Below are positions 9,685 through 19,194 of a stretch of 64,000 nucleotides of DNA, in pieces (the first letter of the stretch is position 1; every line of letters starts with the position of its first letter). Source of the DNA: SHWC01 sp050173345. Its GTDB lineage: Bacteria > Pseudomonadota > Alphaproteobacteria > UBA828. The position numbers were made by a program, and so were the translations under genes. Location of the stretch: contig JBFXKW010000004.1 of the NCBI GenBank assembly GCA_050173345.1, positions 1 to 64,000 of the forward strand. The letters are read 5' to 3'. The notes beneath the pieces are model-generated. The model worked only from the letters and a program-made list of their open reading frames with translations. It did not search any database and was not told the origin of the DNA.

Positions 9685-12357
9685 GTGGACCAGGCGCTTC
9701 GCGGCGCCCCGTCCGCCGGGCCGGTTGCCCGCGTGACCGATGATCCGGATGCCGGACCCGAGAGCATGACCGCGCCGTCGCTCAAGCTGTCGAACATCTC
9801 CAAGCGCTATCCCGGGGTGCAGGCGCTGAACGGCGTCGGCCTGGAATGCGTCGCGGGCGAGGTGCATGCGGTGGTCGGCGAGAACGGCTCTGGCAAGAGC
9901 ACCCTGCTCGGCATCGCGAGCGGCACGGTCGCGCCCGATGAAGGCACGGTCGAGATTCTGGGTGTCCCGCTCGATGCCGCCGACCCCTCGCTGGCGCGCA
10001 AGCTCGGCCTCGCCACGGTCTATCAGGACGATTCGCTGGTGCGCGAGCTGAGCGTCGCGCAGAACCTGCAACTGGGCACGCTCGGCCGGACGATGTCCTA
10101 TGCGGGCATGAGGGCGCGGGCGAAGGCGCTGCTCGACCGCTACGACCTCGCGCTCGATCCCGATGCGCTGGTGAGCGAGCTGTCGCCTTCGCAACGGCAA
10201 TTCCTCGAAGTGGTCAAGGCGCTCGCCGCCAGGCCGAAGGTGCTGCTGCTCGACGAGCCGACCACCTCGCTCGATCTGCACGACGTCGAGAAGCTGCACG
10301 CCATCGTGCGCCGGCTCGTCGAAGAAGGCGCCACGGTCGTCTATGTCAGCCACCGGCTGCCCGAAATCCTCTCGCTCGCCGACCGCATGACCGTGCTGCG
10401 CGACGGCGAGGGCCAGGGCACCTACGACACCGCCACGCTGACCGAGGAGGCGATCATCGCGCTCATGGTCGGCCGGCCGATCGAGGCAGAGTTCCCGGCC
10501 AAGCGCGGCGCACGGCCCGGCGAAAGCGGCGCCGTGCTCGCCGTGCGCGACCTCGCGGGCGAGCCGTTCGGCGGGGTGAGCTTCGAGGCGCAGCGCGGCG
10601 AGATCATCGGCCTCGCCGGCGCCGAGGGTAACGGCCAGCGCGAGGTGCTGCGCGCGCTCTGCGGCTTCGAGGCCGCCGCGGGCGAGGTGATCTGCGACGG
10701 CCGGCGCGTGCCGCTCAACGCGCCGAAGGGCGCGATCGCGGCAGGCGTCATGATGCTGAGCGGCGATCGCGCGGCGGAATCGATCTTCCCGGTGCTCGGC
10801 GTGCGCGAGAACATGACGGTGCAGGTCCTGAGGCGTTTCTCGCGCGTGGGCCTGGTCTCGGGCGCACGGGAACGGCGGCAAGCGAGCGCGCTGATCGACG
10901 AGCTCGACATCGCGACCGCGACGCTCGACCAGCCGATCCGCACGCTCTCCGGCGGCAACCAGCAGAAGGCGGTGCTGGCGCGCAGCTTCCTGCACGACGC
11001 CAAGGTCATCATGATCGACGAGCCGACCCAGGGCGTCGATGCCAAGGCGCGCTTCGACATCTATCAGGCGCTGCGCGCCAAGGCGGACCAGGGCGCGACC
11101 ATCATCCTCAAATCGGCCGATGCGATCGAGCTCGCCGGCCTGTGCGACCGCGTGCTGGTGTTCTCGCGCGGGCGCATCATCCGCGAGCTGAAGGGCGACG
11201 AGGTGACCGAGCCCAACATCGTCTCGTCGTTCCTGACCTCGCGCACCGGCCGCGCAGGCAGCACGGGCGCGGCGGCGGAGGCCGAGGCGCCGCAGCGCGG
11301 CTCCCTGCCCGGCAAGCTGTGGCGGCTGCTCGGGCCTGGCCCGCAATGGTGGAAGCCCTCCTGGTTCCTGCTCGTCCTGATCGTCATCGTCGGCGCCTAT
11401 GCCTCGTCGCAGTCGAACGCCTTCCTGACGCCGCTCAACGCCCGGCATCTCCTGCTCGCCACCGCGCCACTGGCGCTGGTCTCGATGGCGCAGTTGAACG
11501 TGCTCCTGGTCGGCGGCTTCGACATGTCGGTCGGCTCGCTGATGACGCTCACCGTGGTGATCGCCTCCTTCCTGATCACCAGCGGCGCCGAGCCCGGCCT
11601 GGTGCTGGGCGGCGCGCTGCTCTGCCTCGGCGCCGGCATCGCGGTCGGCTCGGCCAACGGCGCCATGGTGCGCCGGCTGCACATCAACCCGGTGATCACC
11701 ACCATCGCCATGCTGAGCGTGCTGCAAGGCATCGCGCTCCATCTGCGGCCGATCCCGGGCGGCGCGATCAGCGCCGAGTTCATGGGTGCCTTGACCGCGC
11801 GGGCCGGCTTCCTGCCCTACTCCTTCCTCGGCCTGATCGGCCTCGCCATCCTCGCCGATTTCTGGCTCTATCGCAGCCGCAGCGGGCTCAAGGCGCGCGC
11901 GGTCGGCTTCCGCGAGGAGGCGGCGCGGCGCAACGGCATCTGGACCGGGCTGGTTCATTTCCGCGCCTACGTCATGTCGGGCCTGCTCGCCGCGCTCGCC
12001 GGCCTCTTCCTCTCGACCGAGGTCGGCGTCGGCCACCCGACCATCGGCGCGACCTATACGCTCACCAGCATCGCGGCGGCGGTGCTCGGCGGCGCCGCGC
12101 TGAGCGGCGGCCGCGGCTCGTTCCTCGGCGCGCTGCTCGGCGCCATCTTCTTCGCGCTCATCATCAACATCATGCCGTTCCTCGGCGTCCACACCGCGCT
12201 CGGCATCATCGTCAGCGGCGCGCTCACGCTGCTCGCGGTGCTGATCTATTCGGGCCGCCTGCCGACCGGGCGGCTCTGGCTCTATCTGCGCGGCGCGCTG
12301 CTGCCGCGCGCCAAATGGCACGTCTCGTCCGATCAGCCCATGGGGAGGGAATCATGA
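9685..12357 (+). CDS. Fused RbsA-like double ATPase and RbsC-like permease
   Basis: One 890-residue polypeptide combining normally separate subunits. Residues about 30-275 form ABC domain 1 with Walker A GENGSGKST (65-73) and Walker B LLLDEPTTSLD. About 285-530 form ABC domain 2 with a degenerate P-loop GAEGNGQRE, signature LSGGNQQK and Walker B MIDEPTQGVD. From about 565 to the end is a complete membrane permease. Asymmetric double ATPases are normal for this family; the attached permease is not. The GTG start at 9685 is uncertain; an ATG at 9766 also precedes the first domain. Confidence 0.9.
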   Translation: MDQALRGAPSAGPVARVTDDPDAGPESMTAPSLKLSNISKRYPGVQALNGVGLECVAGEVHAVVGENGSGKSTLLGIASGTVAPDEGTVEILGVPLDAADPSLARKLGLATVYQDDSLVRELSVAQNLQLGTLGRTMSYAGMRARAKALLDRYDLALDPDALVSELSPSQRQFLEVVKALAARPKVLLLDEPTTSLDLHDVEKLHAIVRRLVEEGATVVYVSHRLPEILSLADRMTVLRDGEGQGTYDTATLTEEAIIALMVGRPIEAEFPAKRGARPGESGAVLAVRDLAGEPFGGVSFEAQRGEIIGLAGAEGNGQREVLRALCGFEAAAGEVICDGRRVPLNAPKGAIAAGVMMLSGDRAAESIFPVLGVRENMTVQVLRRFSRVGLVSGARERRQASALIDELDIATATLDQPIRTLSGGNQQKAVLARSFLHDAKVIMIDEPTQGVDAKARFDIYQALRAKADQGATIILKSADAIELAGLCDRVLVFSRGRIIRELKGDEVTEPNIVSSFLTSRTGRAGSTGAAAEAEAPQRGSLPGKLWRLLGPGPQWWKPSWFLLVLIVIVGAYASSQSNAFLTPLNARHLLLATAPLALVSMAQLNVLLVGGFDMSVGSLMTLTVVIASFLITSGAEPGLVLGGALLCLGAGIAVGSANGAMVRRLHINPVITTIAMLSVLQGIALHLRPIPGGAISAEFMGALTARAGFLPYSFLGLIGLAILADFWLYRSRSGLKARAVGFREEAARRNGIWTGLVHFRAYVMSGLLAALAGLFLSTEVGVGHPTIGATYTLTSIAAAVLGGAALSGGRGSFLGALLGAIFFALIINIMPFLGVHTALGIIVSGALTLLAVLIYSGRLPTGRLWLYLRGALLPRAKWHVSSDQPMGRES

Positions 12358-14027
12358 GCCTTGTCGCAGGCATTGCCGAACGGCGCTCGGCGAAGCCGGC
12401 CGAGCCGCAAGCCGCATCCGACGGCGCGTTCGACATCATCGTGGTGGGCGGCGGCGCGGGCGGCCTGTCGAGCGCGCTGTTCTCGCGCTGGCTCGGCAAC
12501 CAGGTCCTGCTGCTCGAGAAGGCGCCGCAGCTCGGCGGCACCACGCGCAAGGCCGCCTTCTGGTACTGGGTGCCCAACAACGAGGCGATGAAGGCGGCCG
12601 GCATCAAGGACCCGAGGAAGGATTGCCTGCGCTACATGGCGCGGCTTTCGCGCCCCGAATGCTATGACCCGAAGGACGCGCATCTCGGCATGCCGGCCTG
12701 GGAGTACGCGATGTTCGAGGCGATCTACGACAACGCCTCGACCGCGACCGAGCTGCTGCGCGAACGCGGCGCGCTCGAATACCGGCATTGCGATTTCGTG
12801 CCCGACTATTGGGCCGAGCTGAAGGAGGACAAGGCGCCGAAGGGCCGCGTGCTGCTGCCCAAGGGCGCCAAGGATTCGATGTCGGACGGCGGCGAGGTCG
12901 CGGTCCGCACCATGTCGGAAGCGGCGAAGCGCGACGGCGTCGAGATCAAGGCCGGCCATCGCGTGCAGCGGCTGATCAGGAACGGCGCCGGCGAGGTGGT
13001 CGGCGTCGAGGCGGATTCAGGCGATGGCCAGATGCGGCGCTTCCGCGCGCGCAAGGCGGTGATCTTCTGCACCGGCGGCTTCACCCATAACGAGGAGCTC
13101 AGGAAGAATCACCTGAACGTGCCGATCTATGGCGGCTGCGCCGCGGCGAGCAACGAGGGCGATTTCGTCTACATCGCAGGCCATGTCGGCGCGCAGCTCC
13201 GCAACATGAACTATGCCTGGATGTGCCCGATCGTCCTGGAGAAGGCGCTCAACAACGATCCAGAGCTGATCGGCACCTTCTCGCCGTCGGGCGATTCGAT
13301 GATCTACGTCAACAAGCATGGCAAGCGGGTCACCAACGAGAAGCTCGCCTACAACGAATCGGCGCAGGCCTTCTTCGAGTGGGACCCGGTCGCGGCCGAA
13401 TACCCGAACCTGGTGCTGATCGCGATCTGGGACCAGCGCAGCCAGAACCATTGCGCGAGCGAGGAGTATGGCCGCTTCATCGTGCCGCCGGGGCGGGACG
13501 ACGCCCACGTCATCAAGGGCGCGACGCTCGGCGAGCTGAGCGAAGGCATCAGGCAGCGCCTCGCCAAATACGCGGCGCAGACCGGCGGGCTCAAGCTCGT
13601 GCCGCGCTTCGAGAAGAACCTCGAGCGCACCATCGCGCGCTTCAACAAGTTCGCCGCCGCCGGCAAGGACCGCGACTTCCGGCGCGGCGAGCGCCAGGTC
13701 GAGCTCCTGTTCAACGGCCCGGTCGCGGCCGAGCCCTCGGCGCCCAACCCCACCATGTATCCGATCAGCCAGAGCGGGCCTTACTACGCGGCGCTGCTCT
13801 CGGGCGGCACGCTCGACACCAAGGGCGGCCCCAAGACCACGCCGAACGGCAGGGTGCTCGACGATGCCGACCGGCCGATACCGGGCCTCTACGGCGTCGG
13901 CAATTGCGTCGCCTCGGCCTCAGCGCGCGCCTATTGGGCCGGCGGCGCGACGCTCGGCCCGATCCTCGCCTTCGCCTATCTGGCGGCGCACCAGGCCGAC
14001 AAGGAACCAGAGCGGCTGACCAACTGA
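12354..14027 (+). CDS. FAD-dependent oxidoreductase (FAD_binding_2 family)
   Basis: Flavoprotein of 557 residues related to fumarate reductase and 3-ketosteroid dehydrogenase-like enzymes. The dinucleotide-binding motif is VVGGGAGGLSSA (GxGxxG at 32-37), with the ribose-binding acid in LLLEKA. The C-terminal FAD-contacting part reads YGVGNCVAS...GATLGPILAFAY. Its ATG overlaps the stop of the transporter gene (ATGA), showing coupling. It probably oxidises or reduces the imported compound; the specific substrate cannot be inferred. Confidence 0.87.
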   Translation: MSLVAGIAERRSAKPAEPQAASDGAFDIIVVGGGAGGLSSALFSRWLGNQVLLLEKAPQLGGTTRKAAFWYWVPNNEAMKAAGIKDPRKDCLRYMARLSRPECYDPKDAHLGMPAWEYAMFEAIYDNASTATELLRERGALEYRHCDFVPDYWAELKEDKAPKGRVLLPKGAKDSMSDGGEVAVRTMSEAAKRDGVEIKAGHRVQRLIRNGAGEVVGVEADSGDGQMRRFRARKAVIFCTGGFTHNEELRKNHLNVPIYGGCAAASNEGDFVYIAGHVGAQLRNMNYAWMCPIVLEKALNNDPELIGTFSPSGDSMIYVNKHGKRVTNEKLAYNESAQAFFEWDPVAAEYPNLVLIAIWDQRSQNHCASEEYGRFIVPPGRDDAHVIKGATLGELSEGIRQRLAKYAAQTGGLKLVPRFEKNLERTIARFNKFAAAGKDRDFRRGERQVELLFNGPVAAEPSAPNPTMYPISQSGPYYAALLSGGTLDTKGGPKTTPNGRVLDDADRPIPGLYGVGNCVASASARAYWAGGATLGPILAFAYLAAHQADKEPERLTN

Positions 14028-14084
14028 TGCCGCCGCGACGGACTCAAAAAAAGCCACACAGCCCATCTGCAACGGAGGAACCAC

Positions 14085-14552
14085 ATGGCGCTTGCAACCC
14101 AGACCATGACCGACGAGCAACGCAAGTCCGTCGTCATCGAGTATCTCAAGGCGTTCGACAACAAGGGCGTGACGACGACGGGCGGCAGCATCCTCGACCT
14201 GTTCGCCAAGGACGCGTTCGTCTACTTCCCGAAATGGGGCCTGGCGCACGGCCATGAGGAGATCGGCAAGATGCTCGCCGACGTCGGCCCGACCATCAAG
14301 TCGATCACCCACCACTACTCGCACTTCAACTTCATCTTCTCGGGCGGCGACTATGTGGTGTGCGAGGGCACCAGCCACGGCGAGCACCGCGACGGCCCGT
14401 GGCGCGCCGGCGTGCCGAGCTGGGGCGCCGGCTATTGGTGCGATGTGTTCGAGATCAGGGACTGGAAGATCCAGCGCTGCTTCATCTATCTCGACCCCGA
14501 CTATGCCGGCAAGGACACTGCACGCTATCCCTGGCTCGCCGGCAAGAAATAG
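14085..14552 (+). CDS. SnoaL/NTF2-like protein
   Basis: 155-residue protein with the cone-shaped NTF2-like fold expected from its pattern: N-terminal helices (RKSVVIEYLKAFDNKG), a DLFAKDAFVYFP strand and a repeated aromatic C-terminal sheet (YWCDVFEIRDWKIQRCFIYLDPDYAG). Such proteins are small isomerases, hydrolases or ligand binders. A GGAGGAACC ribosome-binding site precedes it. It follows the flavoprotein by 57 bp and is probably the last gene of the transport-catabolic operon. Confidence 0.8.
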   Translation: MALATQTMTDEQRKSVVIEYLKAFDNKGVTTTGGSILDLFAKDAFVYFPKWGLAHGHEEIGKMLADVGPTIKSITHHYSHFNFIFSGGDYVVCEGTSHGEHRDGPWRAGVPSWGAGYWCDVFEIRDWKIQRCFIYLDPDYAGKDTARYPWLAGKK

Positions 14553-14657
14553 CGCGAGCTTCGACGACGGTGCGCTTCGAGCATTGACCGCCGCCCGCCG
14601 GCGCTCCAATTGAGCTAGAGCAGGGATAAAGCCGGATCGGCTCTCCCCCTCACCCTA

Positions 14658-14684
14658 CCCTCTCCCCCTCGAAGGGGGAGAGGG
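14658..14684. repeat. Perfect CCCTCTCCCCCT hairpin (repeat family)
   Basis: A 12-bp perfect stem with a 3-nt loop (CGA), preceded by CTCACCCTACC. Related GGGAGAGGG hairpins occur at 47196-47217 and, more loosely, at 33521-33655. It lies between the operon end and the aldo/keto reductase and could act as a terminator or be a small dispersed repeat. Confidence 0.65.
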
Positions 14685-14781
14685 ATACGCGGGCGCACGC
14701 CGAACGATGAGCGAGCCGAGCCGAAACTGGGTGAGAGGTCGGAACACCCGAAACGGTCCCATGGCGGGTCGGCAGGCAGGC

Positions 14782-15722
14782 ATGGACCCACGCAGATCGG
14801 CATTGAGCCGCCGCGCCTTCCTCGGCTCGGCGGCGGCGCTCGGGATCACCGCATCGCTCGGGCCGTGGCCCGCCTCGGCCGCCGACGAGGCAGGGCCGAT
14901 CCTGAGGCGCACGATCCCGTCCACCGGCGAGGCGGTGCCGGCGATCGGCATGGGCTCGTGGATCACCTTCAACGTCGGCGATGACGAAGGCTTGCGCGAC
15001 GCGCGCGTCGAGGTGCTGCGCGCTTCTTCGAGCTCGGCGGCGGCATGGTCGATTCCTCGCCCATGTACGGCTCGTCGGAGGCGGTGATCGGCTACTGCCT
15101 GTCGCGCCTCGGCGAGAGGCCGGGCCTCTTCTCCGCCACCAAGGTATGGACGCTGTTCCAGGGCGACGGCGTCGACCAGATGGCGCGCTCGCGCGAGCTC
15201 TGGGGCGTGCAACGCTTCGACCTGATGCAGGTCCACAACCTCTTGAGCTGGGAGAGCCATCTCGAGACACAGCTCGCGGACAAGGCCGACGGCCGCGTCC
15301 GCTATGTCGGCATGACCACCTCGCACGGCGCCCGGCACGATGCGCTCGAAGCGATCATGCGCGAGCAGCCGATCGACGTCGTACAGTTCACCTACAACAT
15401 CCTGGACCGCGAGGCCGAGCAGCGCCTGCTGCCGCTCGCGGCGGAGCGCGGCCTCGGCGTCGTGATCAACCGGCCGTTCCGGCGCAAGGAACTGTTCGAG
15501 CTGTTCGCGCGGCACCCGCTGCCCGACTGGGCCGGCGAAATCGACTGCGCGAACTGGGCGCAGTTCCTCCTCAAGTTCGTGATCTCGCACCCCGCGGTCA
15601 CCTGCGCCATTCCCGCGACCTCCAACGTTGATCACATGCGCGAGAACATGGGCGCGCTGCGCGGCCGCCTGCCCGACCAGCCGACGCGCGAACGCATGAT
15701 CCGCTATGTCGAGAGTCTCTAA
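14782..15722 (+). pseudogene. Tat-exported aldo/keto reductase, frameshifted
   Basis: Two frames make one protein. The first part (from 14782; ATG 14761 also possible) has a twin-arginine signal SRRAFLGSAAALGITAS and the start of an aldo/keto reductase barrel. The frame is lost at about 15022-15024: after VEVLRA the sequence continues in the frame one base earlier as FFELGGGMVDSSPMYGSSE, the conserved Asp-x5-Tyr active-site region. One missing base (a C before TTCTTC) explains it. The second frame then stays open to 15722. It may be a recent mutation or a sequencing error. Confidence 0.8.
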
Positions 15723-15768
15723 TGCCGTCCGCCCGGGATGGATGTTTCGTCCGCCATACCGCTCTGCC

Positions 15769-15860
15769 CGTCATTGCCGGGCTTGACCCGGCAATCCACG
15801 GCCGCATGCGCCCTGCCTTGAAGCCCCTGGACCCGCGGATCAAGTCCGCGGGTGACGACG
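15769..15860. repeat. Intergenic palindromic repeat, copy 1
   Basis: Two perfect hairpins: TTGCCGGG-CTTGA-CCCGGCAA (15774-15794) and ACCCGCGGA-TCAAG-TCCGCGGGT (15831-15853), bounded by CGTCA and TGACG. The same layout recurs at 29219-29302 with different stem bases but the same loops, as expected for the REP/BIME-like elements scattered through Hyphomicrobiales genomes. It ends inside the possible GTG start of the next gene. Confidence 0.85.
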
Positions 15861-15890
15861 GTAGAAGCGGCGCCGTTCGAGCCCGATGAC

Positions 15891-16526
15891 ATGCTGCCCT
15901 TCGATGCCGAGAGCCTGTTCGCGTTCTTCGCGCAGTACAACCGGGCGATCTGGCCGGCGCAGATATTCGCCTGGCTGCTCGGCGTCGCCGCTCTCGTTCT
16001 TGCCGTCAGGCCGTTCGGCGCGAGCGGGCGGCTGATCGGCGCCATCCTGCTCGCGGCCTGGGCGTTCTCGGCCGTCGTCTTCCACTATCTCCACTTCGCG
16101 ACGATCAACTTCATGGCGCCGTTCTATGCGCCCTTCTTCCTGGCCGAGGCCGTGCTGATCGGCTGGGCGCTGATCATCCGCGCGAGGACGTTCCGCTTCC
16201 GCCCGAACCTCTCGGGCTGGGCCGGCCTCACGCTCGTCGGCTTTGCGCTGGTGGCGTCGCCGCTGATCGACGGCCTCGCGGGGCATGGCTGGCCGAGCGC
16301 GCGTCTCGTCGGCGTCACGCCGGACGCGACCGTGCTCCTCACGGTCGGGCTCCTGCTGCTGATCGACGGCCGCGTGCCGCTCTACCTGCTCGTCATCCCG
16401 ATGCTCTGGGCGATCGTCGGCGGCTGGACCGCCTGGTTCATCGAGGCTCCTGAAGACCTTATCCTGCCGGCCCTCAGCTTCCTCGGGATTTGCCTCGCCG
16501 TCCTCGGCTACCGGCGGCCGGCCTAA
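15891..16526 (+). CDS. DUF6064 family membrane protein
   Basis: Integral membrane protein of 211 residues with about six to seven hydrophobic helices and little soluble sequence. It begins MLPFDAESLFAFFAQYN, the usual family opening, which is why the ATG at 15891 is preferred over an in-frame GTG at 15852 lying within the palindromic repeat. The conserved segment HYLHFATINFMAPFYAPFF sits between helices. The function of the family is unknown. Convergent with the RidA gene, with overlapping stops (16523-16526). Confidence 0.8.
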   Translation: MLPFDAESLFAFFAQYNRAIWPAQIFAWLLGVAALVLAVRPFGASGRLIGAILLAAWAFSAVVFHYLHFATINFMAPFYAPFFLAEAVLIGWALIIRARTFRFRPNLSGWAGLTLVGFALVASPLIDGLAGHGWPSARLVGVTPDATVLLTVGLLLLIDGRVPLYLLVIPMLWAIVGGWTAWFIEAPEDLILPALSFLGICLAVLGYRRPA

Positions 16527-16939
16527 TCCACCACCTCGCCTTCGACCAGCGCGATCGCCTCGATCTCGATCATCAGCTCGGGCAGCGCGAGCGCGCGCAC
16601 CTCGACGATGGTGTCGGCCGGATAGGGCTTGGAAAAGTGTTTGGCGCGCAGCGCCACGATCTTCGGGAAGTTGCCCATGTCGGTCAGGTAGATGTTCACC
16701 TTGACGACCTTCTTCATGGACGAGCCGCCGGCTTCGAGCACCTTCCTGAGATTGGCGAAGGCCTGCTCGGCCTGAGCGTCGAAATCGCCGGCGCCGACCA
16801 CCTTGCCCCGGTCGTCGATCGACGCCTGGCCCGAGATGAAGACCAGGTTGCCGACCCTGTAGCCGAGCGCGATGTTGAACGGCTCATAGTTGTCGGGCAT
16901 CATGTGGATGCGCTTGGCCTGCGTCATGCTGCGAGTCAT
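16523..16939 (-). CDS. RidA/YjgF family protein
   Basis: 138-residue protein of the Rid family, whose archetype hydrolyses reactive enamine/imine intermediates made by PLP enzymes. Seen: VFISGQASID near residue 40, the NIYLTDM strand and the active-site arginine context VEVRALALP with a downstream glutamate (IEIEAIA). The start at 16939 follows GAGAGGAACC; an internal ATG at 16927 is also possible. It follows fumC on the same strand with 17 bp between. Confidence 0.88.
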   Translation of the reverse strand: MTRSMTQAKRIHMMPDNYEPFNIALGYRVGNLVFISGQASIDDRGKVVGAGDFDAQAEQAFANLRKVLEAGGSSMKKVVKVNIYLTDMGNFPKIVALRAKHFSKPYPADTIVEVRALALPELMIEIEAIALVEGEVVD

Positions 16940-16956
16940 GTCGGTTCCTCTCTCCC

Positions 16957-18342
16957 TTAGCTTGTCGGGCCGATCATCCTGGCCGGATCGACGATGCGGT
17001 CGAACGCCGCCCCGTCGATATAGCCGAGCGCGAGGCACGCCGCCTTCAGCGTCGTGTCGTGCTCATAGGCGTAATGCGCCGCCTTCGAGGCCTTGTCATA
17101 GCCGATCACCGGGCTCAGCGCCGTCACCAGCATGAGCGAGCGCTCGACGAAATGCGCGATCTGCGGCTCGTTGGCGGTCATACCGTCGACCAGGAAGACC
17201 CGGAAATTGCGGCAGCCATCCGCCATGATGCGCGCCGATTGCAGCACGGCGTGGATCATCACCGGCTTGTAGACGTTCATCTCGAGATGGCCGCCGGCGC
17301 CGCCGAAGCCGACTGCCACGTCGTTCGCCATCACCTGCACCGCGACCATGGCGAGCGCCTCGCACTGGGTCGGGTTGACCTTGCCCGGCATGATCGACGA
17401 GCCCGGCTCGTTGGCGGGCAGGTCAAGCTCATGCAGGCCGCAGCGCGGGCCGCAGGCGAGCAGCCTGATGTCGTTCGCGATCTTGTAGAGCGAGATCGCC
17501 AGCGTCTTGTAGGCGCCGCTCAGCATGACCAGCGCGTCATGCGCGCCCTGCACCGCGAACTTGTTGGGCGCGCTGACGAAGGGCAGGCCGGTCAGCGCCG
17601 CGATCCGCTGCGCGACCCGTTCGGCGAACTCGGGGTGCGCGTTGATGCCGGTGCCGACCGCGGTGCCGCCGAGCGCGAGCTGGTAGACGTCCTTCAGGCA
17701 ATATTCGATGCGCGCGATGTCGTCGTCGAACATCCGCACATAGCCGGAGAACTCCTGGCCGAGCGTCAGCGGCACCGCGTCCTGCAGATGGGTGCGGCCG
17801 ATCTTCACGATGCCGGCCCACGCCTTGGCCTTGGCGTCGAGCCCATCGCGCAGCGTGCGCACCGCCGGCAGCAGGCGGCCGGTGGTCTGAAGCGCCGCGG
17901 CCATGTGCATCGCCGCCGGGAAGGAATCGTTGGACGATTGCGACAGGTTGACGTGATCGTTGGGATGGATCGGCTGCTTGCTGCCGAGCACGCCGCCGGC
18001 AAGCTCGATCGCACGGTTGGCGATCACCTCGTTGACGTTCATGTTCGACTGGGTGCCGCTGCCGGTCATCCAGACATGCAGCGGGAAGTGCGCATCGAGC
18101 TTGCCGGACGCCACCTCCTGCGCCGCCTGCACGATGAGGTCGCATCTGTCCTTGGGCAAGAGGCCGAGCGCGTGATTGGTCTCGGCCGCCGCCGCCTTCA
18201 AGACTCCGTAGGCGTGGATCAGCTCGATCGGGATCAGCTCGGCGCCGATCGAGAAATACCGGATCGAGCGTTGCGTCTGGGCGCCCCAATAGCGATCATC
18301 GGGAACCTCGATCTCGCCGAGGCTGTCGGTTTCCTTGCGCAT
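16957..18342 (-). CDS. fumC: Class II fumarate hydratase
   Basis: Oxygen-stable, iron-free fumarase of the TCA cycle, interconverting fumarate and L-malate; 461 residues, the normal length. The superfamily signature GSSIMPGKVNP with its catalytic serine is present, as are GSGTQSNMNVNEVIANRA and the HPNDHVNLSQSSND substrate-site segment. These distinguish it from aspartase and argininosuccinate lyase, though fumarases and aspartases are close relatives. It is upstream of ridA in a likely two-gene unit. Confidence 0.93.
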   Translation of the reverse strand: MRKETDSLGEIEVPDDRYWGAQTQRSIRYFSIGAELIPIELIHAYGVLKAAAAETNHALGLLPKDRCDLIVQAAQEVASGKLDAHFPLHVWMTGSGTQSNMNVNEVIANRAIELAGGVLGSKQPIHPNDHVNLSQSSNDSFPAAMHMAAALQTTGRLLPAVRTLRDGLDAKAKAWAGIVKIGRTHLQDAVPLTLGQEFSGYVRMFDDDIARIEYCLKDVYQLALGGTAVGTGINAHPEFAERVAQRIAALTGLPFVSAPNKFAVQGAHDALVMLSGAYKTLAISLYKIANDIRLLACGPRCGLHELDLPANEPGSSIMPGKVNPTQCEALAMVAVQVMANDVAVGFGGAGGHLEMNVYKPVMIHAVLQSARIMADGCRNFRVFLVDGMTANEPQIAHFVERSLMLVTALSPVIGYDKASKAAHYAYEHDTTLKAACLALGYIDGAAFDRIVDPARMIGPTS

Positions 18343-18488
18343 CGGCGGCCTCCTGGTTCGTGGCGCATTGCTGCGCCCGCGACTGTATCGGGCGGCCGGT
18401 CCGCTGGCGAGAACCTGGGGTGCATGAAGGGCCGCATCAAGAAGGCGGCCGCACGGCCGCGTCCCGTTGCGACGCGGATGGGGGGAGC

Positions 18489-19172
18489 ATGGGGAACAGA
18501 GGCGCGCCCGGCCGCGGGCGGCTTCGAGGGCGCCGTCGCGGCTGCCCGGACGGGCCGGCCCCGAGGCCGGCGCCCGGGCCGCTCGCCGCAGCCTTGTGCG
18601 CCCTCGCGCTCGCCGGCTGCTCGTCGTTCGTCGCGCCCGAGGTCTTCCTCGAGGAGCGGCAGATCGAGCCGCCGAGCCTGGAGCGCATCACGGTCTGCGC
18701 CGGCGAGGTCTGCGCCAAGCGCCGCGAGGTGAGCCTCACGGCGGAAGACCGGGACACGCTGCGCGCCTTCTTTGCCGGAACGGAGAACGAGCCGGCCGCG
18801 GAGCGCGAGGCGATGAAGCGGGCCATCGCCTGGTTCGAGCATCGGGTCGGCGTCGACGACAAGCGCCCGCCGACCGAGGAGCTCGACAAGCAGAACGTCA
18901 AGGAGGTGTTCTGGAACTACCACTCCTGCGTCGACGATACCGCCAACACCACGACCTTCCTCCTGACGCTCGAACAGCTCGGCGTGCTGGCGCAGCACGA
19001 GGTCGAGGGCCAGGCCTATCGGGGGCTCGTCATCGACGGCCGGGTGCCGCACTTCACCGCGGTGATCCGCGAGAAGGAGACCGGCGAGGAATACGCGGTC
19101 GATACCTGGCTCTACACCACGGGCGAGCCGGTCATCGTCAAGCCGCTGTCGGACTGGCTGTGGGCGTATTGA
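18489..19172 (+). CDS. Predicted lipoprotein of unknown function
   Basis: 227 residues. The start at 18489 follows GGGGGAGC and produces a long basic N-terminus and a lipobox (LALAGC), so the protein is probably lipid-anchored. The mature part contains two early Cys (TVCAGEVCAK), a region DKQNVKEVFWNYHSCVDDTANTT, and ends with a strand-rich segment (EEYAVDTWLYTTGEPVIVKPLSDW). This arrangement recalls small cysteine-protease-like or transglutaminase-like folds (Cys, then His) but that is speculative. Monocistronic; convergent with the REC-EAL gene. Confidence 0.7.
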   Translation: MGNRGAPGRGRLRGRRRGCPDGPAPRPAPGPLAAALCALALAGCSSFVAPEVFLEERQIEPPSLERITVCAGEVCAKRREVSLTAEDRDTLRAFFAGTENEPAAEREAMKRAIAWFEHRVGVDDKRPPTEELDKQNVKEVFWNYHSCVDDTANTTTFLLTLEQLGVLAQHEVEGQAYRGLVIDGRVPHFTAVIREKETGEEYAVDTWLYTTGEPVIVKPLSDWLWAY

Positions 19173-19194
19173 GCGCGCCGGCCCGCGCCGTTCG

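Noticed and set aside
9340..12321. 993-residue open frame on the minus strand
   Set aside because: Antisense shadow of the ATPase-permease gene; Arg/Ala/Asp-rich composition without motifs, as expected from high GC third positions.
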